In this document: positions 13,543 to 18,489 of the stretch, piece after piece | Numbering within the stretch: position 1 is the stretch's first letter | How the letters are laid out: each line of letters starts with the position of its first letter | NCBI GenBank assembly: GCA_002430755.1 | Contig: DJCX01000035.1 | Coordinates: 4,762 to 23,250 of the forward strand | From: Flavobacteriales bacterium UBA5939 | GTDB lineage: Bacteria > Bacteroidota > Bacteroidia > Flavobacteriales > Schleiferiaceae | Reading direction: 5' to 3' | Length of the DNA: 18,489 nt | Made by a program: the position numbers and the translations under genes | The notes under the pieces: model-generated | What the model saw: only the letters and a program-made list of their open reading frames with translations | The model's database searches: none | Told to the model about the DNA's origin: nothing

Positions 13543-14652
13543 ATGTTGAAGAAAATCCTTTCGTTGGTTGTTTTAGGTGCGATTACAGTGAGCTGTGGCG
13601 CAACCAAAGTGACCGTGAATAATGAAACCATCGAACTTGAGGATGGTATTTATGCAAAATTGACCACAAATAGAGGTGAAATCTTGATGGACTTCCACGA
13701 GGATTTAGCACCAATGACAGCGGCGAACTTTATTGCTCTTGCAGAGGGAAATCACCCACGAGTAAAGGAGGAATACAAAGGCAAGCCTTATTATGACGGT
13801 ATTGTTTTCCACCGTGTCATCCCTAAATTCATGATTCAGTGTGGTGATCCTTCAGGTACTGGCTCAGGCAGCCCGGGCTATAAGTTCCCACAAGAGATTT
13901 CTTCTGAATTGCGTCACGATAAGGCAGGTGTAGTAAGTATGGCAAATGCGGGGCCAGGAACTAACGGTTCGCAGTTCTTTATTACGCACAACCCAACCCC
14001 ACATTTGGACGGGGGGTACAACATCTTCGCACAGGTGATTAGCGGTCAAGAAATTGTTGTAGCTATTGGTGATGAGGAACGCTCGGCTGGTGACCGCCCG
14101 GTAGATAAAGTAGTTTTGGAAACTGTGGAGATTATCCGCGTAGGAAAAGAGGCCAAGAAGTTCGATGCGCCACAAGTCTTTGAAGATGGTGTGAATGGTG
14201 TTGAGGAGCGTAAAAAGGCAGCAGCAGCGGCAGTAGAAGACGAGATTGACTCTATGTATCCAGAAGCACAGAAAACAGCTTCAGGGCTGCGTTACATCAT
14301 TGAAGATATGGGTAGCGGTGAAAAGCCAGCGCCAGGACAGGTGGTTAAGGTGAATTACGCCGGTTATCTCATGGACGGGAAATGTTTTGACACATCGGAT
14401 AAAGAATTGGCTCAAGCTAATGGTGTTTATGATCCACGTCGTGAGCCGTATGAGCCCATCGTTGTTGAGATTGGTCCACGCGGTCGTGTAATCAAAGGAT
14501 GGCAAGAAGGATTGTCGTTATTGAATATCGGTGGTAAGGCCAAGCTTATCATTCCTCCGTACCTAGGTTACGGTGAGCGCGGTGCTGGTGGTGTTATTCC
14601 TCCAAACGCATCGTTGGTATTTGATCTTGAAATTGTAGAATTAGCTAAATAA
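13543..14652 (+). CDS. Lipoprotein cyclophilin-FKBP fusion (dual-family immunophilin)
   Basis: This 369-residue protein has a lipoprotein signal with lipid Cys18 (AITVSC), a cyclophilin domain (about 35-200) and an FKBP domain (about 246-367), joined by a charged Ala-rich linker (about 203-242). In the cyclophilin part the catalytic Arg91 (FHRV), Phe96, Gln99 and the GSQFF block (142-146) are present. The Trp of the usual TxWLDG motif is replaced by His154, and QGGD reads QCGD. In the FKBP part Tyr272, Phe282-Asp283, Trp320 (VIKGW), Tyr343 and the GGVIPPNASLVF ending are present, so this half looks active. It would assist folding of proline-containing proteins in the periplasm, anchored to a membrane. 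Cyclophilin-FKBP chimeras are known from Flavobacterium. It lies 22 nt before a second fusion of the same design. Confidence 0.93.
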   Translation: MLKKILSLVVLGAITVSCGATKVTVNNETIELEDGIYAKLTTNRGEILMDFHEDLAPMTAANFIALAEGNHPRVKEEYKGKPYYDGIVFHRVIPKFMIQCGDPSGTGSGSPGYKFPQEISSELRHDKAGVVSMANAGPGTNGSQFFITHNPTPHLDGGYNIFAQVISGQEIVVAIGDEERSAGDRPVDKVVLETVEIIRVGKEAKKFDAPQVFEDGVNGVEERKKAAAAAVEDEIDSMYPEAQKTASGLRYIIEDMGSGEKPAPGQVVKVNYAGYLMDGKCFDTSDKELAQANGVYDPRREPYEPIVVEIGPRGRVIKGWQEGLSLLNIGGKAKLIIPPYLGYGERGAGGVIPPNASLVFDLEIVELAK

Positions 14653-14655
14653 AAC

Positions 14656-14667
14656 GGAGGAAACTCC
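14656..14667 (+). promoter_or_regulatory. GNRA hairpin over an SD-like sequence before the second PPIase gene
   Basis: GGAG-GAAA-CTCC forms a 4-bp stem with a GAAA tetraloop in the 22-nt gap between the two PPIase genes. It covers a GGAGG that ends 14 nt before the ATG at 14675, too far for a normal Shine-Dalgarno. An in-frame ATT at 14669 would sit at a better distance. Confidence 0.3.
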
Positions 14668-14674
14668 CATTGAT

Positions 14675-15619
14675 ATGGATAACGGTATTTACGCCAAAAT
14701 CACTACTCCGAAAGGAGCAATTACAATTAAACTTGAGCACGAAAAGACGCCAATGACTGTGGCAAACTTCGTAGGTCTAGCAGAAGGAACACTCGAGAAC
14801 ACGGCAAAGGACAGCGGTGCACCGTATTACGACGGCCTCACTTTCCACCGAGTTATCGCGGATTTCATGATCCAAGGCGGAGACCCAACGGGAACAGGTG
14901 CTGGCGGTCCTGGATACAAATTTGAAGATGAGATTCACCCGGATCTAACGCACGATCGTCCTGGAACACTTTCTATGGCGAACGCAGGTCCTGGAACCAA
15001 CGGTTCTCAGTTTTTCATCACCCACGGTGCAACGACTTGGTTGGACGGCAAGCATACAGTTTTCGGCTATGTTGTTGAAGGACAAGATGTAGTCGATGCA
15101 GTGGCACAAGGAGATGCCATGGAGACTGTAGAGATTGTACGTGTAGGTGAGGAGGCAGAAGGCTGGAATGCTTCAGATATTTTCACTACTGCACGCAGCA
15201 AGGCAGAAGAAGCGGCTAAGGCTGCTGCAGAAGCGGCAAAAGCTGCCGAGGCAGAAGCTTTAAAAGAGTACACAGAGGGCGCTCAGAAAACAGAGAGCGG
15301 TTTGATGTACCTTATTGAAGAAGAAGGAAACGGTCCTAAGCCTGCGCAAGGTCAGAGCGTGCAAGTGCACTATGAGCTTAAACTAGTAAGTGGTGTGGTT
15401 GTAGACAGCTCGTTCCAACGCGGTCAGCCTATCGCCATCAACATTGGCGTGGGCCAAGTAATCCCTGGCTGGGACGAAGGTATCATGCTGTTGAACGAAG
15501 GGTCTAAAGCAACTTTGGTTGTTCCTTCTGAACTAGGGTACGGACCTGCAGGAGCTGGAGGTGTTATTCCTCCGAATGCAACCTTGATCTTTAAGGTTCA
15601 ACTTGTCAAAGTTGGCTAG
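14675..15619 (+). CDS. Cytoplasmic cyclophilin-FKBP fusion (dual-family immunophilin)
   Basis: This 314-residue protein lacks any signal peptide, so it is expected in the cytoplasm. The cyclophilin domain (about 3-158) has Arg59 (FHRV), Phe64, Gln67 (IQGGDP), GSQFF (110-114) and Trp122 (TWLDG), a complete cyclophilin A-type active site. An Ala/Glu/Lys-rich segment (about 172-200) is probably a rigid helix linking it to the FKBP domain (about 207-313). The latter has Tyr233, Asp244, Trp266 (VIPGW), Tyr289 and GGVIPPNATLIF, with the usual Phe before Asp replaced by Val243. Domain order equals that of the preceding gene, and both share long identical stretches such as NAGPGTNGSQFFITH, indicating duplication with one copy secreted. 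The chosen ATG is followed directly by the domain start (DNGIYAKI, compare DGIYAKL in the neighbour). Transcription ends at the terminator 20 nt downstream. Confidence 0.93.
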   Translation: MDNGIYAKITTPKGAITIKLEHEKTPMTVANFVGLAEGTLENTAKDSGAPYYDGLTFHRVIADFMIQGGDPTGTGAGGPGYKFEDEIHPDLTHDRPGTLSMANAGPGTNGSQFFITHGATTWLDGKHTVFGYVVEGQDVVDAVAQGDAMETVEIVRVGEEAEGWNASDIFTTARSKAEEAAKAAAEAAKAAEAEALKEYTEGAQKTESGLMYLIEEEGNGPKPAQGQSVQVHYELKLVSGVVVDSSFQRGQPIAINIGVGQVIPGWDEGIMLLNEGSKATLVVPSELGYGPAGAGGVIPPNATLIFKVQLVKVG

Positions 15620-15638
15620 AATACGAACTAGATTGTAT

Positions 15639-15670
15639 AAAAAACCCGGAGCGTGAGCTCCGGGTTTTTT
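15639..15670. terminator. Bidirectional rho-independent terminator after the PPIase pair
   Basis: Arms at 15639-15652 and 15657-15670 form a perfect 14-bp stem (core CCCGGAGC/GCTCCGGG) with a GTGA tetraloop, flanked by an A-run and a T-run. It can serve both the PPIase genes (plus) and the aldehyde dehydrogenase gene (minus), whose stop is 17 nt away. Confidence 0.93.
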
Positions 15671-15686
15671 TATGCTTTCAATTGAA

Positions 15687-17084
15687 TTAAAACATCCGTT
15701 CAATCATGCGTTCAACCAGTTTCTTTTTACCCGGTGTATACGGTGCGCTAAGGACTTTATTTACCGGAACGCCCCATTGGTAGTAGGCTGCACGTGTGTT
15801 GCTAAACTCTAAGAATCCATGTTCACCATTAGTTTTACCTAGACCACTATGCCCAATTCCGCCAAAAGGCAGGTGATTATTGGCTATATGCATTAAAGAC
15901 ATATTGACTGCTGTAGCACCAGCTCTAGTGTTATCCTGTATGCGTCGAATGTTGCGCTTATTCTTGCTGTAAATGTAAACGACCAATGGATGCTCACGCG
16001 TCGCAATTTCCTCTAATGGTTCTGCTAAATCACTAAACGTAAATATGGGCAGTAGAGGTCCAAAGATCTCTTCACGCATCATGGCCCCATCTTTAGGTGG
16101 ATCAATAACAACAGTTGGTTCAATCTTTCTCTTTTCCTTAGATGCAGCACCTCCAATGAGTACCTCACCAGACTCTTTAGCGGCATCATCCATGATGGAG
16201 CACAACCTGTTCCAATGACCCTCGTTCACAATCTGAACGAAGTCATTACTGTCCATAGGTTGGTCGCCGTAGTAGCTTATGATGGTCTCAACAACCCCTT
16301 TTTTGAAATCTTCCAGCTTCGCTTCATGCACATAGACGTGGTCAGGTGCAATACATATTTGTCCGGCATTGGTGAATTTTGCCCAAGCCACTCGCTGCCC
16401 TGCAGCGTATGCATTGGCGCTGTTATCCACGATGGTAGGGCTTTTACCCCCGAGTTCAAGAGTAACTGAAGTCAGGTTCTTGCTGGCCGCAGCCATCACA
16501 ATCTTGCCAACAGCTGTGGAGCCGGTAAAGAAGATATGGTCAAAGCGTGTATCTAACAATTTCTTAGCAACCTCTACACCGCCTTGGGCCACATAAGCCT
16601 CTTCTTCAGTGAAGATACTCGCGACTAGATCTGCCATTACAGCCGAAGTATTTGGAGTATGTTCTGAAGGTTTAATCATTACTGTATTTCCTGCTGCTAT
16701 AGCATTAGTTAAAGGGTGCAACGTTAGAAATATTGGGTAATTCCAAGGACTGATGATTAAAACGTTTCCTTTAGGTTGCACCTGCGTGTATGATGAAGAA
16801 CCGAAAAGAATGATTGGCGTTTTAATTTTTTTTGGTTTAGTCCATGATTTGAGATTCTTAGAAATGATTTTGATCATATCCAACGTTGGAAGAATTTCTG
16901 TCAATCGGACATCCACACCGCCTTTACTGAAATCTGCCTTCATGGCCGCGACGAGCTTCTCTTGCCATGGGCCCTTTAGAGCTTTTCGCAGTTCAGCGAG
17001 TTTTTGAAGTCGGTATTGGAGTGGTTTCTGTGCCAACACTGGGGCGTGGGCACGTTGTTTAGCAATTATAGCGTCTAGGCTCAT
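15687..17084 (-). CDS. Aldehyde dehydrogenase, class 3-like
   Basis: This 465-residue NAD(P)-dependent dehydrogenase oxidises an aldehyde to its acid. Catalytic residues are visible: Asn115 (SPWNYP), Glu210 (TLELGGKSP) and the nucleophile Cys244 (NAGQICIAPDHV), with the cofactor loop FTGSTAVGK (186-194) and the C-terminal block LPFGGIGHSGLGK. The short length and the PKGNVLIISPWNYP start of the core fit the ALDH3 group, which includes fatty and medium-chain aldehyde enzymes. Actual substrate is not evident. The C-terminus is basic and ends in a short amphipathic stretch (KKKLVERMIERMF) that could touch membrane. It is the third gene of a tightly overlapping run, starting in an ATGA overlap with the lipoprotein gene. 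Confidence 0.93.
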   Translation of the reverse strand: MSLDAIIAKQRAHAPVLAQKPLQYRLQKLAELRKALKGPWQEKLVAAMKADFSKGGVDVRLTEILPTLDMIKIISKNLKSWTKPKKIKTPIILFGSSSYTQVQPKGNVLIISPWNYPIFLTLHPLTNAIAAGNTVMIKPSEHTPNTSAVMADLVASIFTEEEAYVAQGGVEVAKKLLDTRFDHIFFTGSTAVGKIVMAAASKNLTSVTLELGGKSPTIVDNSANAYAAGQRVAWAKFTNAGQICIAPDHVYVHEAKLEDFKKGVVETIISYYGDQPMDSNDFVQIVNEGHWNRLCSIMDDAAKESGEVLIGGAASKEKRKIEPTVVIDPPKDGAMMREEIFGPLLPIFTFSDLAEPLEEIATREHPLVVYIYSKNKRNIRRIQDNTRAGATAVNMSLMHIANNHLPFGGIGHSGLGKTNGEHGFLEFSNTRAAYYQWGVPVNKVLSAPYTPGKKKLVERMIERMF

Positions 17085-17530
17085 CGTTTTTCGTATAAAT
17101 TATCCGGTCCGTCGGCCGGGGAACTGTAAAACATCATGTACGGCTCGCAGTAGAGCAGGTTGCCCCACAAAGTCGGTACATAGGGTTGTGAATTTAACGT
17201 AAAAGTGGTCCAACTGTTCGCCAAAGACCAGGTGCCGCTAACAGTAGCTGTATCGTTTTGATTCAAATCAAAAGATCCATCGGGGCGAACGGTAAGAACA
17301 AACCCTGAATAATCATCCTCACTTTCATAGTAACTCCAGCTGGTGGAGCGCACAAAACGCCATTCCCAAGTACCAATTAGCGCTGTAGCTAGGTGCGCAG
17401 AGTCCAAGGAAGCAGCGTCATGACAGCTGTACATGTTGTCCATGGCTGTATTCCATTCTGAACGTTCCGGTTCCTTTGTGCACCCGCTTGCTACAAGGAG
17501 TGCCCCACAGAGAAAGAGGAGGGGTTTCAT
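17081..17530 (-). CDS. Small lipoprotein, possibly lipocalin-like
   Basis: This 149-residue protein begins MKPLLFLCGALLVASGC, a lipoprotein signal with lipid Cys17, followed by KEPERSE. After a helical stretch with Cys36, the segment LIGTWEWRFVRSTSW, then FVLTVRPDGSFDL and TVSGTWSLANSWTTFTL, shows the GTW and strand pattern of small lipocalin-like proteins of Bacteroidota. I cannot assign a precise family. It is sandwiched between xerD and the aldehyde dehydrogenase gene with 4-nt ATGA overlaps at both ends, so the three are surely co-translated. Its link to either neighbour's function is unknown. Confidence 0.8.
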   Translation of the reverse strand: MKPLLFLCGALLVASGCTKEPERSEWNTAMDNMYSCHDAASLDSAHLATALIGTWEWRFVRSTSWSYYESEDDYSGFVLTVRPDGSFDLNQNDTATVSGTWSLANSWTTFTLNSQPYVPTLWGNLLYCEPYMMFYSSPADGPDNLYEKR

Positions 17531-18426
17531 TTAGAATATAATCTGTTTAATGGGTGGTAGGCAGCAATTTTCTCGCCAAGATGTTTCGCGCTAACGTGCG
17601 TGTAAATTTCTGTAGTGGTAATGCTCTCATGACCTAGGAGCTGTTGCACAATGCGCAGGTCAGCACCGCGTTCAATGAGGTGCGTGGCGAAACTATGACG
17701 AAGTGTATGGGGCGAAATATTTTTCCGAATGCCTGCCATAGCTGCAAAGCGTTTCAGCTTCATAAAAATACTTTGACGCGTAAGGGCAGCCCCTCGATTG
17801 CTCAAGAATACCGTGTCGCTATGATTGGCCTGTGGTGCGGTGAGAATACGTTCATGCTCGAGGTACAGCTCAAGGTATTTGATGGCTTCCTTGTGAATGG
17901 GCACTAGTCTCTGTTTGTTTCCTTTTCCAGTAACGATTAAGTAACCTTCGTCAAGACGCAACAAAGAGCGTTTTAGTCCACAGGCTTCGCTCACGCGCAA
18001 CCCACATGCATAGAGGAGTTCTATAATAGCCTTATCACGCGTAGAGAATTGACCGTCGAGAGGAATTATGTCTAGCAGCTTTTGTACTTCTTTTTCACTC
18101 AACACGACCGGTAAACTGCGGGCATCCCGAGGGTTTTCAAATAAAGCCGTTGGGTTGGCCTCGACAAATTCTTCTTCTTGGGCCCAATTGTAAAAGCCGC
18201 GTAGAGCACTAAGGATTCGACTTTGTGATTTTGCACTTTGTCCGCTTTTATGCATATGTCTTAAGAGTTCAGACACTTCCTCAGCTCCCGATTTTAAGGG
18301 GTTTTTACCCGTAATTTCTGAGAACTTGTGCAAATCACGTTCATAGGCTACAAGCGTGTTCCCGCTCAATCCGCGCTCGAATTGCAGGTACTCCAAATAG
18401 CTATTTATGATTTCCTTTGTTTTCAC
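17527..18426 (-). CDS. xerD: Tyrosine recombinase XerD
   Basis: This 299-residue enzyme has an N-terminal SAM-like core-binding domain (about 1-85) and a C-terminal catalytic domain (about 105-295). All active residues are present: Arg144 (GLRVSE), Lys168 (TGKGNK), His240 and Arg243 (HTLRHSF), His266 (LLGHESI) and the nucleophile Tyr275 (TTEIYTHV). Length and the ending fit the chromosomal XerD that resolves dimers at dif, not an integrative-element integrase. I see no att site or phage gene nearby. The start is a GTG at 18426: an in-frame TAA lies two codons upstream and no Met follows nearby. It is divergent from aroQ with a 37-nt gap, an arrangement I recall as common in Bacteroidota. Confidence 0.94.
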   Translation of the reverse strand: MKTKEIINSYLEYLQFERGLSGNTLVAYERDLHKFSEITGKNPLKSGAEEVSELLRHMHKSGQSAKSQSRILSALRGFYNWAQEEEFVEANPTALFENPRDARSLPVVLSEKEVQKLLDIIPLDGQFSTRDKAIIELLYACGLRVSEACGLKRSLLRLDEGYLIVTGKGNKQRLVPIHKEAIKYLELYLEHERILTAPQANHSDTVFLSNRGAALTRQSIFMKLKRFAAMAGIRKNISPHTLRHSFATHLIERGADLRIVQQLLGHESITTTEIYTHVSAKHLGEKIAAYHPLNRLYSK

Positions 18427-18445
18427 CCCTTAAATTTCGTGTATC

Positions 18446-18453
18446 AAAAGGTA
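18446..18453 (-). promoter_or_regulatory. Possible -7 box for xerD (TACCTTTT)
   Basis: On the minus strand this matches TAnnTTTG except for the last base, 19 nt before the GTG start. It shares the TA at 18452-18453 with the oppositely oriented aroQ box. Confidence 0.4.
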
Positions 18454-18459
18454 ACTTTG
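18452..18459 (+). promoter_or_regulatory. -7 box for aroQ (TAACTTTG)
   Basis: This perfect TAnnTTTG match ends 4 nt before the aroQ ATG at 18464. Initiation at the usual distance would place the 5' end on or beside the start codon. Confidence 0.55.
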
Positions 18460-18463
18460 CATC

Positions 18464-18489
18464 ATGCGTATTTTACTTCTCAACGGTCC
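18464..18489 (+). CDS. aroQ: Type II 3-dehydroquinate dehydratase, first nine codons (runs off right edge)
   Basis: The visible codons read MRILLLNGP, which is the beginning of type II dehydroquinases (M-K-I-L-I-I-N-G-P-N-L-N). The enzyme makes 3-dehydroshikimate in the shikimate pathway (EC 4.2.1.10), the same pathway as aroC in this window. The divergent xerD neighbour is the common Bacteroidota context and raises confidence despite the short fragment. Confidence 0.75.

Noticed and set aside
15067..15273. Ala/Ser-rich open frame antisense to the second PPIase linker
   Set aside because: It is the complement of the Ala/Glu-rich linker codons, so the open frame and its bias are explained by the sense gene.
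17527..18426. Tyrosine recombinase as a sign of an integrated mobile element
   Set aside because: Length, motifs and the divergent aroQ neighbour fit chromosomal XerD. No att repeats, tRNA end or phage/plasmid genes lie nearby.

Overview
The window looks like chromosomal core sequence from a member of the Bacteroidota, most likely a marine flavobacterium (Flavobacteriales). The evidence is a TonB receptor paired with a DUF4249 lipoprotein, a PorE-like OmpA protein, a GldI-like lipoprotein, cyclophilin-FKBP fusion proteins, many short lipoproteins, and upstream boxes of the Bacteroidota TAnnTTTG (-7) type instead of sigma70 -10/-35 pairs. Base composition is near 50% G+C by eye. Genes are tightly packed, with many 1-7 nt start/stop overlaps. 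I see no tRNA, rRNA, insertion sequence, prophage or CRISPR array. Except between convergent or divergent genes, intergenic spaces are short, and none exceeds 300 nt.

Layout. (1) 1-5821, minus strand: hutI - hutG - ftcD, the lower histidine-degradation pathway from imidazolonepropionate to glutamate, followed 62 nt later by a TonB-dependent receptor and the start of a DUF4249 lipoprotein that runs off the left edge. (2) 5868-10368, plus strand: aroC (chorismate synthase) - dicarboxylate/amino acid:cation symporter - PorE-like OmpA protein, joined by ATGA and TAATG overlaps and closed by a strong bidirectional terminator. (3) 10455-11325, minus strand: ndk and rplS, with rplS having its own promoter box and a structured-looking 5' leader. 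(4) 11401-12881, plus strand: nrnA and a GldI-like FKBP lipoprotein, overlapping tail-to-tail with a small lipoprotein gene (12862-13362, minus). (5) 13543-15619, plus strand: two adjacent cyclophilin-FKBP fusion PPIases, one a lipoprotein and one without a signal peptide, ended by a second bidirectional terminator. (6) 15687-18426, minus strand: xerD - lipoprotein - aldehyde dehydrogenase, linked by two ATGA overlaps. The first nine codons of aroQ (type II dehydroquinase) diverge from xerD at the right edge.

How they work together: the hut genes convert a histidine breakdown intermediate to glutamate by one of two alternative last steps. aroC and aroQ are two separated shikimate-pathway genes. 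The envelope theme is strong: PorE-like and GldI-like proteins point to type IX secretion and gliding machinery, and the tandem PPIases point to protein folding in the envelope and cytoplasm. I found no clearly new multi-gene system. The most interesting items are the tandem dual-family immunophilins, a repeated promoter-to-ATG geometry suggesting leaderless mRNAs, the rplS leader, and an 11-bp-phased repeat set upstream of the PPIase genes.
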